A stretch of 64,000 nucleotides of DNA from Paragonimus westermani (Eukaryota; Platyhelminthes; Trematoda; Plagiorchiida; Troglotrematidae). Every line of letters starts with the position of its first letter. Position 1 is the stretch's first letter. A model generated the notes under the pieces. It saw only the letters and a program-made list of their open reading frames with translations. It was not told where the DNA came from and made no database searches. Where the stretch lies: contig QNGE01000977.1 of assembly GCA_008508345.1 (NCBI GenBank), positions 22,925-86,924 of the forward strand, read 5' to 3'. Positions 45,301 through 53,939 of the stretch are shown here, in pieces. Position numbers and translations under genes: made by a program.

Positions 45301-47564
45301 AACTACTCATATCAGCCAGTCACCGATTTCCGCGGCTACTTCCACGTTTGGCTGAATAACTTGGCAGCGTTCAACCTACATGTTACTTTATATATCACAT
45401 GATTCCGAACACGTTGTGATATGTAAAACAGAAATCGATTGCTGTTTTTATTGTTGTCTATGTTTACGCTCTGCTGATGGATATGTCGTCCACTAAACCT
45501 TTGTGTGTCACTTGAATAGATATTGTAATCAACCTCCATCTACAGTGTTACCCCTTACGACTGTGCTTTACCAACAAATGACCTCCGGACAGCATTCATG
45601 TCATGAAGTATGGTTTTATTGTTCATGTCTCTGAACCCCGCAAGACTGGATTTGACGTTACGAAGACATTTTGTGCGGCATCTAAGCCGCTCTCATATAG
45701 GCGTCACATGTAGTCCAAGTTAGTGTTTTGTGCAAACGACTGAACTTTAGAGAACATGCATTTAATCTCTTTATGTTTGATCACAGTTACCTTGCTCACC
45801 CAATTTAGACCAGCGGAGTTAGTCGTGTACGCCGACAGGTGATCCATCTGTTTGCAGTTCAGAAAATTTCGGACTCTTGGTTACTAATGTAGTTTCTTTT
45901 TATGTCTTCTGCTCTAAAGGCTGTTCGCAGTCATGTGACATAAGGTCACCGATAGGCCGGATAGTGCCAGGCCACCCAAACTCAAACAGGAGCAGTGGTA
46001 ACGGGACTGAAATGTACAACAGTATTTCCGATAGCCGGGCGTCATTACTACCCGTAAATTTCAATAAATGAATTATCCGTGCGAATTTTCCGGAACGTGT
46101 AACCGGTGAAATACGGATCCAGCTGCTTAAAAATTGGTTTCCGAGAAGTGCTCATCGTCGCTACTTCTCCGTTGACTATTTAACTCTCGTCCGGTTCTAA
46201 GAGACATCCAGGTAAACGGCTCTGTGCGACCCATTCAGTAATCGGGTGTATTCCTTCCGATACTTAACGTTTATCCAGACCGAACTATCTGGTATAAATG
46301 GTTCAGTGAAACAAATTAATTCTTGTGACGATTGTGGTCGTAGCAAAACCCATTTCCTAGCGTTCACACATCGAGCCGTTTCCCTCATGAGACGTCCAAG
46401 GTCGTATGTTAGTGTTGTAGTAAAAAGCTGTCCAGACTCAGACAGGTGCAGTCGCAGCAACCAAGGCCTTAACATACAACTGTAGCCGCTTTCGTAACCA
46501 CCGGGCTGCCATGATATTCCCACAAATGAATTTGTAGTCCCCCTCGTTGTGTCGTTAAACCGTGTTAATCTTTTTGTGTTGTTTGTTGAAAATCGCCGTG
46601 AGTTTAAAAAAATGAATCGCGTGGCCAGGCGATGGTGGTAGCAATTCCTCAAGTCGTTTTGGCGTGCAGCAAACCCCCTGCTTGGGCCTCATCTGTCTGT
46701 TGCTAGTCAACATTCTCTCAGGCATTTTGGTCCGTCTCAGTAACGGATACCATGGTATTTTAATTCGAAGACCTCATACTTGCTTTGTCGGTCCCTAATC
46801 CAGATATGGGTTTGAATCCCGGCTTTTTTGCTTCTGGCAACGTTTTTGTTAGCTTCGTCGTTACGAGGCCATCCTGTGACAGCTAATTTGTCTCGAAAGT
46901 AGTGCACGTCTTTTTTGTTCACAGAGTGATGAGCATTGCAAAATTTACCGTATATTTTCATATCGTAATTTGGGACGTCAGGTGTCCTCGCAGATATTTA
47001 CTGTCCTGGTCTTTTTTCTGCCCATGTCGCGCCCATTTTTCTTCTTGGCTCGTCATGTTGGGGTTACGAAACGCATTCGTCATGGTACGACAACGTTTTT
47101 GCGTACTACTGCTCGCAATTATGCACAGTTCCTTAGTTGATTCGCGTGTCAGCAAGTCGTTATTCGACTGATAGCTCACGATTTTGCATTTGGTATAATG
47201 TGAAACAACCCTCCACAGGGTTCGTGATCAAGTCTGGCAACCTGCAGGACATTTTCACTTTCCACATCAATTTCTATTAGGCAGTCATGTACACGTCACA
47301 TTTCAATTGTTTAAATGGAGTTACGTGAAAATAGTGTACACAATGCTGCTCAATACGGCTTTATTTCGTGCGCATCCTTTTGTTAGCGTCTTGTTAATTC
47401 TATATATTCCTGAGTATCTATCCTTAGCTTCCTTTTTCTGCCTTTTCCTTTATTCAGGTTTCGATGATGCTCTCCAATCGTTGAATAGGTTATCAAAAAT
47501 CGAATTCAACCTACCTTATGATTACAGTGTTCGTCACCTGCAAGAAATACGAGACGCATTTTGA
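12108..47564 (+). CDS. RUNDC1: RUN domain-containing protein 1 (RUNDC1 orthologue), 13 coding exons, 766 aa
   Basis: Join: 12108-12359, 12739-12867, 18671-18778, 22781-22936, 25137-25227, 28304-28488, 35243-35375, 36013-36521, 37804-38148, 41044-41136, 43744-43841, 45120-45214, 47458-47564 (2301 nt with stop). All introns are GT-AG and every junction keeps frame. Recognition rests on RUNDC1-specific strings: MALTSHFAQVQFRIGQVV (75-92), LRTQLDELERFAYE (150-163), LVEQLKTQVVDLERFIDF (226-243), AMAILHIFTSTQFG (about 321-334), NESPARKLSESF, SEDSKFKAFVSIALNEGRL, YHPWSY and the C-terminus VRHLQEIRDAF. Residues 140-245 form coiled coils; roughly 310-766 contain the RUN-like region. Human RUNDC1 is about 613 residues; the excess is mainly in exons 6 and 8. 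Human RUNDC1 is described as a possible inhibitor of p53; a role here is unknown. The start is fixed by an in-frame stop just upstream. No canonical AATAAA was seen in the first kilobase after the stop. Confidence 0.93.
12739..12867 (+). CDS. RUNDC1: RUNDC1 exon 2 (residues 85-127)
   Basis: Acceptor ttccag, donor gtaagt; 43 codons, phase 0 at both ends. VQFRIGQVV followed by LKSLEQFASRGIPDL matches the vertebrate segment directly after SHFAQ. Intron 1 is only 379 bp, while intron 2 is 5.8 kb. Confidence 0.9.
14991..15187 (+). repeat. Direct repeat R4, copy 2 (RUNDC1 intron 2)
   Basis: Second copy of the 197-201 bp repeat at 10651-10851. The high similarity, in contrast to the decay of the other repeats, suggests a recent duplication. 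Confidence 0.9.
16286..16505 (+). repeat. LINE 3' end (3' UTR only), RTE-like family
   Basis: Closely matches the 3' untranslated end of LINE copy B (minus strand, 25575-25830). Shared landmarks are gctcggttgtttgtttg, aaggtgtaggcac, ttagtaggttcc-type wording, ggttgtgtggcagtta and tattgctgtctatgatgatgatg. It ends in a short TGA-type repeat, a common 3' end for RTE-clade LINEs. No coding part precedes it, so it is a severely 5'-truncated insertion or a SINE-like tail rider. Confidence 0.75.
16815..17190 (+). repeat. Dispersed repeat R3, copy 2
   Basis: Shares tggataatacgc, gcggtcaaccgttgg and a following ccgagactg...taacccc segment with 33460-33560, and a later piece with the 3' half of repeat R1 (ttggcctgtctggtatgaat). 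Confidence 0.5.
18671..18778 (+). CDS. RUNDC1: RUNDC1 exon 3 (residues 128-163)
   Basis: Acceptor ttattctcag, donor gtaagc; 36 codons, phase 0. It encodes IEELRTQLDELERFAYE, a heptad-patterned coiled coil that aligns to the LKTQLDDLETFAYQ region of human RUNDC1. Confidence 0.92.
18779..22780 (+). other. RUNDC1 intron 3 (4.0 kb)
   Basis: No repeat family or exon recognised. A small TA/CA-rich palindromic stretch lies at about 22660-22685. Confidence 0.6.
22781..22936 (+). CDS. RUNDC1: RUNDC1 exon 4 (residues 164-215)
   Basis: Acceptor ttcctctcag, donor gtatgg; 52 codons, phase 0. KQRLVLEKLTRKLELDI and LSNEELMQVVDLAVHQ match the human ERQRVIIDELIKKLD and LSTEELRQRVDAAVAQ segments. Confidence 0.93.
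22937..25136 (+). other. RUNDC1 intron 4 (2.2 kb)
   Basis: Nothing recognisable beyond short chance open frames. Confidence 0.5.
25137..25227 (+). CDS. RUNDC1: RUNDC1 exon 5 (residues 216-246)
   Basis: Acceptor ttcacag, donor gtacgt; 91 bases, ends in phase 1. It encodes NPVKLNEKLVEQLKTQVVDL then ERFIDFLHG, the most conserved coiled-coil block of RUNDC1. Confidence 0.94.
25575..26645 (-). mobile_element. 5'-truncated RTE-like LINE, copy B (RUNDC1 intron 5)
   Basis: On the minus strand the frame covers the end of RT: SPACKVLLQDC, ADRFVYLGSYISSGGG, FANLGHLWQQRGISL and a broken VYKATVR segment. Further on, RWLGHALRMPASRL and LPDWGPRDSQSLWLETLDEMA lead to a stop at about 25868. The 3' UTR ends near 25580 in a run that reads as a TGA-type repeat on the minus strand. 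Truncation at the 5' end (about 26640) is typical of incomplete LINE insertion. It is antisense to RUNDC1. Confidence 0.85.
26790..27010 (-). repeat. Hammerhead-repeat fragment (ribozyme lost)
   Basis: Matches the minus-strand repeat at 1880-2050 through attcaaatggactttccagcc and tctctttcga. Beyond that, the segment that should hold the hammerhead is rearranged, with no CTGANGA or GAAA in register. Confidence 0.6.
28304..28488 (+). CDS. RUNDC1: RUNDC1 exon 6 (residues 246-307)
   Basis: Acceptor ttgtccag, donor gtattc; 185 bases, phase 1 in, phase 0 out. It encodes a polar linker (VLAEFKRTHQRHLVEP, then Ser/His/Asn-rich). In vertebrates the equivalent is a Gly/Ser-rich linker without sequence conservation, so this exon rests on its frame, splice sites and codon quality rather than homology. 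Confidence 0.75.
33155..33697 (+). repeat. Dispersed repeats R2 and R3, joined
   Basis: The first 230 bases match 1311-1547 and the rest matches 5790-6010. Here the two blocks are contiguous, so R2 and R3 may be parts of one longer element that is split at the other loci by hammerhead-repeat and Gypsy sequence. The right end is lost in the gap. Confidence 0.6.
33698..34223. other. Assembly gap (526 N)
   Basis: Run of N between two repeats. The missing sequence probably contains the 5' part of LINE copy C. The gap is inside intron 6, and the flanking RUNDC1 exons join in frame without it. Confidence 0.99.
34224..34760 (+). mobile_element. RTE-like LINE 3' coding end, copy C
   Basis: The least decayed copy of this family in the window. 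An open frame runs from the gap to a stop at 34700 with GRVYNACVRSILLYGSETWP, then RLAVFDHRCLRHLAHIKW, RWLGHVLRMPAERLRYRAL, RLPGWGPRDHSNGWLD and a final TLSEMAVCRS. This is the C-terminal region after the RT domain, including the conserved H-x-LRWLGHVLRM motif. The 5' part falls in the gap. It is in the sense orientation of RUNDC1. Confidence 0.88.
35243..35375 (+). CDS. RUNDC1: RUNDC1 exon 7 (residues 308-352)
   Basis: Acceptor ctgttccag, donor gtaagt; 133 bases, phase 0 in, phase 1 out. RTITLLQRAMAILHIFTS then TQFGEL matches the human segment LHIMRRALAVLQIFAVSQFG, which begins the conserved C-terminal half. Confidence 0.93.
36013..36521 (+). CDS. RUNDC1: RUNDC1 exon 8 (residues 352-521), large insert exon
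   Basis: Acceptor ttttctag, donor gtaagt; 509 bases, phase 1 in, phase 0 out. The first 35 residues (ARLEIAVNVVLQKVKLLRSF) match the human KRLEVSVDRVKQLALRQ helix. The next 130 or so residues, rich in Ser, Thr, Arg and Leu, have no counterpart I recognise in vertebrate RUNDC1, where this loop is about 30 residues. It is probably a disordered lineage-specific loop. Confidence 0.85.
36801..36989 (+). other. Possible alternative RUNDC1 exon (in frame, ends in stop)
   Basis: A good acceptor (gtattcttgcag at 36800) is followed by 62 codons in the phase left by exon 8, beginning IYVNKMAQWERHLPAH and ending VASVDDFT then TAG. The constitutive join from exon 8 to exon 9 is in frame without it. No good internal 5' splice site precedes the stop, so if used it would be an alternative terminal exon giving a protein without the C-terminal RUN-like half. 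This is speculative. Confidence 0.2.
37804..38148 (+). CDS. RUNDC1: RUNDC1 exon 9 (residues 522-636)
   Basis: Acceptor ttgtgtttcag, donor gtcagt; 115 codons, phase 0. HRMVIRAVRRHLCPALRDL then IEHGL matches the human MAVRKELTVAVRDLLAHGL. LLRPILGCFSS matches the APIACLLPAFSS segment, and AWHVLLQFYHLK matches WELFVKYYHAK. Between the last two lies an acidic insert (MEDGMDLVDEDTDYEAQQ) that is not conserved. Confidence 0.93.
38935..39400 (+). repeat. Hammerhead-ribozyme SINE-like repeat, sense copy with inverted left arm
   Basis: From about 38996 the plus strand follows the repeat unit: gtcctaatcgcgaggttatcg, gagttaacaggacaattac, gtggttgagtgtt, then the tRNA-like region (decayed), the hammerhead and the wording ggaaagtctatccg. 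The first 60 bases (38936-38995) are the opposite orientation of the terminal module (ttcgcattcggatagactttcc), so the two ends form an inverted repeat around the unit. Confidence 0.75.
39267..39311 (+). ncRNA. Type I hammerhead ribozyme, sense in RUNDC1 intron 9
   Basis: The core CTGACGA (39273-39279), GAAA (39294-39297), a two-pair stem III around the loop TCGT and the cleavage triplet GTC (39303-39305) are all intact. Stem II has the GCT/AGC outer pairs with a larger loop. Stem I keeps the CTA/TAG pairs next to the core; the outer half is mismatched (GCA against CGA), so activity may be weak. Confidence 0.65.
40590..40640 (+). ncRNA. Hammerhead-like motif of a second type
   Basis: Core CCGATGA at 40600-40606 (expected CUGANGA, so U4 is C), a perfect 4-bp stem II GTCC/GGAC around ACACAA, GAAA at 40621-40624, then T-CCTG-GTC giving a minimal two-pair stem III and a GTC cleavage triplet at 40630-40632. 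Stem I has only a few Watson-Crick pairs (TCTG against CAG). The arrangement matches compact type I hammerheads, but the core substitution predicts little or no activity. It is not the same sequence as the SINE-like hammerheads. Confidence 0.4.
41044..41136 (+). CDS. RUNDC1: RUNDC1 exon 10 (residues 637-667)
   Basis: Acceptor ccttcacag, donor gttagt; 31 codons, phase 0. It encodes HGQLYNESPARKLSESF and ends GGKTITLRQ, matching human NGRAYVESPARKLSQSF and the VVTPKQ end. This is one of the most conserved blocks of the gene. Confidence 0.96.
41137..43743 (+). other. RUNDC1 intron 10 (2.6 kb)
   Basis: No repeat family recognised. A 126-codon open frame at 41285-41665 carries no motif I know and has no convincing splice context. 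Confidence 0.5.
43744..43841 (+). CDS. RUNDC1: RUNDC1 exon 11 (residues 668-700)
   Basis: Acceptor ttttcataag, donor gtaagc; 98 bases, phase 0 in, phase 2 out. RFFNAMGIVMEAHTAYRRS then EDSKFKAFVSIAL aligns position by position with the human segment from SLLTAIHMVL to LKALVCMAL, which fixes the acceptor. The split AA|T codon restores the expected Asn of ALNE. Confidence 0.92.
43842..45119 (+). other. RUNDC1 intron 11 (1.3 kb)
   Basis: T-rich, with no element recognised. The 133-codon open frame at 44331-44732 is of biased composition and unrecognised. Confidence 0.5.
45120..45214 (+). CDS. RUNDC1: RUNDC1 exon 12 (residues 700-732)
   Basis: Acceptor tctcttag, donor gtaagt; 95 bases. EGRLVPWLRLVLKHQSLV then YHPWSYTVSTG matches human EQRLVSWVNLICKSGSLI and YQPWSYMAHTG. 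Confidence 0.95.
45215..47457 (+). other. RUNDC1 intron 12 (2.2 kb)
   Basis: Nothing recognised. A 151-codon minus-strand open frame at 46197-46652 has no family signature. Confidence 0.5.
47458..47564 (+). CDS. RUNDC1: RUNDC1 exon 13, C-terminus and stop
   Basis: Acceptor tttattcag, stop TGA at 47562-47564. FDDALQSLNRLSKIEFNLP then VRHLQEIRDAF is nearly collinear with the human C-terminus (ALNLLSRLSSLKFSLP and VRQLKNIKDAF), ending on the same Asp-Ala-Phe. Confidence 0.96.
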
Positions 47565-50500
47565 ATGCGATATGGCTACTGTATACTGCTTCAGGCTGTT
47601 TCCGTATCCAGGTCTGTCTATTTTCATGCTGATCAGCAATCATCTCTATAACTCTGCTATCGTTTCTTCCACCCGTCGGATCCGTCTCTTTATGTGATGG
47701 TTTTTTTTGCATTCCTCTGTCGTTGTCAATCTGAATTTAGTTTATGTTCTTGTGTGTATGTGTTTGTAAATGGCACACATTCCGATACACGAACATGACA
47801 CTTCCGAGAGTTTGTTATCCCACTGTTTGTATTTGTTATTTCTCTGCCGGTCCCCGGCCAATACCAACAGTGGCCTTGTTGTTATCGTCATCCGCGTTTG
47901 TCAATCCGTCTGTTCTTGTGCATTTTTTGCCCATATAAACAATTCCCAAATATCAGGTGATCAGAAATCCACTCTTAGTCTACATTCCATCTCTCATTGT
48001 CGTCGGTTTGAAGTAGGGACACGCACTTTATGAGGAAAAAGCGTCCATTTTGTTATATTATGTTCTATGTGTTCCCTTGTGATGCGCATCCTTGAAGTTT
48101 GTCACGACATCTGCTTACTTAATATTACAGTCTATTGATATCCCTCCCATTTCTCACTTCACGATCACTTGTTCGGTCTGTAAACTGAGTCGGATTTGGG
48201 TTGTACTCATCATAACATCTCTTTATCCGTTTATGGGAACGGAAAAAATAATGAAATGGCTGTCCACATCACCGGGAATTACAACGTCCAGATATCCTCT
48301 TCCTAACCAGCAAAACAAATTGTATTTGTTCTCCTCACGATGTTGCCCATTTGCATGACAGTTGCATCATACTGCTCACTATTTTGAATAAGCAAGCTAC
48401 AAATCCATTGGATTCAGTAAGATCGGAAAGTTGAGCAATTTGTTTAAATTTGGATGTTTATCGTTTACGTGGTGATATTTTCTAATGCACCCGAATCAAC
48501 TGTATTGAGATGATTAACTCATTGCGAAACTGGATGAGAACACGTTGTGTAATCAATGTGAGTGTCGATTACTATTTTTAGTCACCTGATCTTACTGCCA
48601 CAGAACGCTTTTGCGTTCATCCCAATTGAAGTATTTCCGAGAATGTGACCGCATACGTTTGGATCACTTAGATTGGCGTTTTCAATAATGTGCTAGCGGG
48701 TGAAAAAAGAGTACATCACGAAATCTTTAACGTCCGTCCGTCTACGTTCATAGTCATTTACGTTGCGGAACCTGTGAGACTTGGGGTGTCATTCAATACT
48801 GGCACTTTTGAGTAGCCTTGAAAAGCTGCTCTTTTATTCGTATCGTATATGGTCATTCCCTTAAAACTGCCTTGCCTGTTGTGTTCCGTTTTACTCATGC
48901 TACGTATGTTTGTCAAACCGGTTGACATCGAACTACTGACGTCTTACAATTTCATTGTTAAAATTACGGGAACGAGTCAGTTGTATCACGTCCACAGTGT
49001 GCACAGGAGAGTCGATGCAATATTCTTCAGCAAGGGCAGTGTAACTTGGTATTACAACGCGATAGTAAAATTGCTGTCTTTACACAATAAGTATTGATTG
49101 CGCTGCCCATTTTATGAACAACCATGTGTACTCTTCGAATTGTTTGACTGAATGAAGCCGTGAGGGGCATGTAGGCTGGCCTGGAAGAATGACGGTTTTC
49201 CAAGAAAGGCTACTTGGACGATCGATAACGAGGGACGAGGCTCGTACGTGAAGTTGTAGCTGGCCGTCTAACGAATACTGAATCTCTCTGGTCGTTTTTG
49301 TTTACGAACGTATTTAATCAGATTTATTTCCACCAGTCAAAGTAATTGGGTTTATAGAAAATATATATCAAAAGGTTCAATCTTTATAGTTCCGTTGGCA
49401 ACTGCCTTTCTCATCGCCCAATTTTACGAACGCTTCAAGTTTTTGCTACGGCATCCCAAACTTCTTGCCGACTGTCGCCATGCATTCCAATTTTCCGAAC
49501 TGCGATCAGGTTGAACTTCGATACTCGTAGAATATATTGGTTTCTAGATTTTCTTTTCAACTCGATTTGTTAGCTGGTATACAAGACTATCATTGCTCTA
49601 AAATTTGGGATAGATTCTTGGTATGTGTCAATTCTTTAAAAGTGGTTACTTCGGGACCATCCTTCTGTTTGTGAATATTGTGAGTGGATCAGGAACTTTG
49701 AAGGCGAAGTGTCAGTGAAGATGGTTTACTTTACAAGCTTATGAGTGTACTTGTGTACATCTAGTCCAACTATTCATTTTAACCGGGCCATCGTTCGTTT
49801 TCTTCTAATAAGAACGACCACGATACCTAACGACAAGATTAGTCTCCTGTTATTCATCACGACAATCCGACCGTGATACGGTTGATAACGAATCGTAGCT
49901 TTGGGAATGAGTATGGTCAAACGAAATGGCCTCTATTTCAGTTGTCATCTAATGTAATCAAGTATATTAGGTAGTTGTTTACGATGTCTTGAGTGTTCGA
50001 AGTGATTATTCGGTAGGTTAAAGCGAACTTTCACCGGTTCTTCCTTTGGTTACGTTTGTTTGCACTGTTCCAACTTAGACGGCTTATCTTCTCTATACAT
50101 ATACTGTCAAATGGTATATGGTACTATTGAAGTGTTTCTCTGGCTTGTTTGGAAAGTCAACCTATTTTTTCACATTCGTGCTGGGCCCAGCTGAATCAGC
50201 CGTGTAAGAGTTACCTAGGATCTCATTCCCACTGAAGGATGCTGCGGTTCACATGCATACACAGTCAGTGAACCGGTAGTGTTGCTCTGATGATTCAATT
50301 GCTTCAATACTGCTTAATGTTGGTCTAAACTAAAGGTCTTCGTGTGCACATTCCAACGGAATCGACCAGGCACATGGTGAGGTTTTGCACATGTTTAACA
50401 CGTGAGAAAACCCTCACACTACAACCATTAAGTGTGTTTGTGCGTTCACTGTTGCCTGGTACTTCAGAATAATTCACCTGATGTTTTTCTATGCTCATTT

Positions 50501-51700
50501 TCGAATGTTTTTTGGATGGTTAACAGGTTTAGCTAAGTTGTGCACACTCGAACTCACGTGGTTGTTGTTTATTTCTCTTCCACGTTGTCTAGACTGGCTA
50601 GTACCGAAATCTGTTGAACTGTTCAGGAAAATTGCGGGATTTCGAGCATGTAGTGTAGGTGAAGGCTTGTCATATGCTACTGTCCAAACTGTTTCTGTTT
50701 ATTCGAGTGTCAGTAACTTGCTTGAACACAATATTCATACTTTGCTGTTGATCAGGGAGGTTTCTGCTGTTTTTGATATGGTAAGTTGTCTCGTATTTTT
50801 GCTGCAGCCCAACAGACATTCCGGTTTGACCAATCTCCGTTTTAATTGTGCTAAGTTTGACTACTCTTATTCGACCCTTTCGGAGTGATTTTAAAACTTG
50901 CCTGGCCGCGCTGATCCTGCACACGCTTTCGGTTGCCACCCAAAGCGGATGAAAGTTTCTACTTAATAAATAAACCGTTTTTGGAGACTACGATGATTCA
51001 GCAAGTGTGTCCGTGGCCGACTTTTTGATCTCAAGGCTGATACGTTCAAAGTACGTTACATCTCCCTCTGTTAATAAGTTCAAATATTTCAGACAGTAAG
51101 GGAAATCTACGTGACTCATACCCTATCTGACTTGACTGTTTTTTACAGTTATTTGCCGCAGCTAATCTGTTGCATTTATATAGTCAGATTCAAAACGGCA
51201 TGGAGTTTCAACCGTCTACTGGCTGACTGCATCTCATGGATAATTTATTTCATGTGGTGGTTGGATTGACGGCTCCGTGAGGGCACCCACTTTTCCATGT
51301 AGAATAAGGTTAGGACTAACCAGCACGTCGACGATCCCTGTCGAATGACCTCAAGTGAGCTAGCTCATCATCACCGGGCGCATCTTCCAGGATTAGGGAG
51401 TGGCCCTCTGCGAAACAAGCGAAGTTTCCATGGAGATGCATGGTTGGGCACATAGTCTATTAGACCGTACTACTGATACTGAATGTTCATCGTATATTTT
51501 TAAGAGCGATATTACACGACCCCACTCGACGTAAGAACAAGTGATGACACCAAAAGTTAAGTCACAAAGTGTGACAAAAGGACATTCAAAGGAAACTGTC
51601 TGTCAAGTATAGTGTGTTGTGTGGGTAACGATGAACAATTGTGTTCTTTCACGAGGGTAGCAAACGTTATTAATTCAGTCGTCAAATAAAATTACTCGTA
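47565..51700. other. Intergenic, no gene recognised
   Basis: About 4 kb downstream of RUNDC1. The RUNDC1 3' UTR must start here, but I found no AATAAA in the first kilobase. The open frames present (48092-48358, 48849-49097) lack recognisable motifs. Confidence 0.5.
50592..50779 (+). other. Weak candidate internal exon
   Basis: Lies between a strong acceptor (ttatttctcttccacgttgtctag) and a good donor (ATG|gtaagt). The enclosed open frame reads DWLVPKSVELFRKIAGF and on to EVSAVFDM, without homology I recognise. The donor is followed 27 bases later by tttttgctgcag, which would make an unusually short intron. It may be chance. Confidence 0.12.
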
Positions 51701-51849
51701 TGATATGATTAGCAAAGAGGAAGAAGAGAAGAAAATAGTCCCTCAAAATCAAAGCTCTTCCACGCACAAGAGTGCTGTCACACAGCACGAAAAGTGATGA
51801 CCACAGGGTAATGAGAAATAGTCACAGCCCACAATATGAAAAGCCGAAT

Positions 51850-52800
51850 AAAATGGCAATATTATGATAGTCGGTCCCATATTTCGAAACCTTGTCTATC
51901 CAGCCAAATTGGCCTCAATAGTCGTCCAGCACCCAGTGGCGCCGTCGCGAACCACGATAACACCAGATTGGTTGGACGAGCTCGCCATTCGTACTCGTAG
52001 CTCCTTGAAGACTCCGTAGCCCAGATTGCGCAGCCGCTTCGCCAAGTCTTTGGCCACGCGGTTATACCGAACACATCGTTGGTGATTTAGTACGGTAGGA
52101 AATTGTGAACTGGGCCTTTTGGTTAACCGCTGCTGTCACGACAGAACTGAGTGGCCAGTTCGGCCACCCGAAGAATTCCGGACCTTAGTCCCAAGAAGAC
52201 CACATCGGGGCTGGATGGCACGAATAAAGATCCCGAGGAAAATGCGGTCTGGATTCAAAAGCCAACGATTGGAGGGCGAGACACTCCCTGTATACCGCCT
52301 GCTCCTTGTTCCTCACCACCACACCCTGTGTGCGTACCAGGACGTTCACGTCCTTCCTGATAAGATTAAAATAGTCATTTCTGACCAAGTTCTTCAAAAC
52401 TGGGCATTGGCTGGAGACCAGTCTCCCCACTTGTGGTTTGCGCGGGATGAGAATAGTGTGGACAAACTCGGAGCGCACAGATCGCCTAATCGAATTAGGG
52501 TGTGGATCTAACTGATTAGTGTCTCTGGGAAGGCGGGGCCACTGCTGAGCAAACCGGTAGATTTTGTAGTCCATAGGTTTGAGTGTGTTTCGGTGGACTC
52601 GGCTCAAAACTTGCGTGTGATTCATCTTGGGGACCAGATGCTGTCTCTGAGGATAGAGACACGGATGCGGCTTCATGGGTGCTTCAGTTGTTTCATCAAG
52701 TATGGTACGAAACTGCAGTCGGTTATTGGTGAATGGTTCGTCTTTCCAGCTGAACAGAATAGCGAGATAGGTCATCGTATCCTAGACGCTTAGTGAGTGG
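51850..52800 (-). mobile_element. R2/NeSL-like LINE 3' coding end with restriction-like endonuclease
   Basis: On the minus strand a 196-codon frame (52775-52185) reads YLAILFSWK, LVPKMNHTQVLSRVHRNTLK, a decayed RLPRDT stretch and LVSSQCPVLKNLVRNDYF. This is the thumb region of R2/NeSL-type reverse transcriptases. In a shifted frame NPDRIFLGIFIRAIQPRCGL then GTKVRNSSGGR follows (about 52250-52165). Next comes a broken zinc knuckle, and then RYNRVAKDLAKRL, RNLGYGVFKELRVRM and GVIVVRDGATG (about 52085-51930), the core of the restriction-like endonuclease with a PD/RDG-type acidic site. Frameshifts and stops show it is dead. The RT palm upstream is absent. Confidence 0.78.
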
Positions 52801-53790
52801 ATAATGTTTGGGCACATACATACGTTGAAGACTCTTGCCATCGATATCTGTCGTCCTGCTGAATCACGACTTTGGGATTCCAACGCAATGCGAACTTCAA
52901 TGTCCGTCAGCCATTTCAACATACGGGCACAATTTACGCCTGTCTGGAAACCCTGTGGCCCAAGCCACTAACTACGCCGGTGTTGGAATATCCCTAAGCA
53001 CATACGCAGGGAAGGTGCTGCTTAGTTAGATTCCCATGAACAGCCGTCTCTCACGCTGTAAGACTTGAAGGTGCGGTTAAAGCATCAAGTGGCTCTCATC
53101 ACAAACTCCCTCAGTCTGATGACGCGACATATGCTTCCGCAGACTGCTGTGCACTCAGAGTAAAAGATTATTTTTATTACCACCTCCCTAATCTACACGG
53201 TTGGTGGCATCCGATTCGGATTAGCCTGTCACAGTGACCGGAGCCAAAGGACGCCTGCGCCTAACCATCAGTGCAGTTCGCTTGCGCTGTACCACTTACA
53301 GTTCTACTCACATCCCACCAGTGTAAACCCGAAGGAATAAGACCGGGAGGTGTGCCAGTGCGCCTTTCTGTCCAGCCGGCCAATGCTAACTAGCCAGTTG
53401 ATTGGCTAATAAGGAAAGGAAACTCCTAGATCTCGGAAGCTAACCAGAGAGAGGCTGCAATGACGAGATCTAAACTAAGAAGAAAGATTTGTGAAGTGTA
53501 ATACAAGAAGCATTGCAGTATAGGAGTGCAGGTCAGTGCATCCCAGAGAAGATAAGGATGAAAAGCAAAATTCCCATTGAACTACGAAAAGCCAGACAGA
53601 TCATTCACTGTACAGTAAACCAACAAAGCCGGAGAAAAGAATGAATAGAAGACCGCACACACTCAAGTTTCTGAAAAGAGGAGCGGATTAATTGTCAATG
53701 ACCAGGCTGTTGGCCGATGCAGTCGTTAACAGGAGTGGAATGGATACACTGATATGACCTCCCTGAGCCTAACGTACTCTTCGCCGACGG
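52801..53790. other. Between two minus-strand LINEs, nothing clear
   Basis: No coding motifs in either strand. Being directly downstream of the 53.8-56.3 kb element on the minus strand, much of it may be that element's decayed C-terminus and 3' UTR. Confidence 0.35.
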
Positions 53791-53939
53791 TGTACTATGA
53801 TTACGTTGGTGACCTACTGATCGCAATCAGCCAGCGCATTCGCGGCCGCACACATCTCAACACCATATAGTCACGTCACCACGACCTATGGCACTGATGG
53901 TTCCCTTGCGTACCGCGCGCTTCCGTTCTCGGCTGCGTA

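Noticed and set aside
46197..46652. 151-codon minus-strand open frame in RUNDC1 intron 12
   Set aside because: No recognisable motif, no splice signals that would make it an exon, and antisense to a gene; long chance frames of this size occur several times in the window.
52119..52511. 130-codon plus-strand open frame
   Set aside because: It is the antisense shadow of the R2/NeSL-like reverse transcriptase, whose minus-strand motifs are clear.
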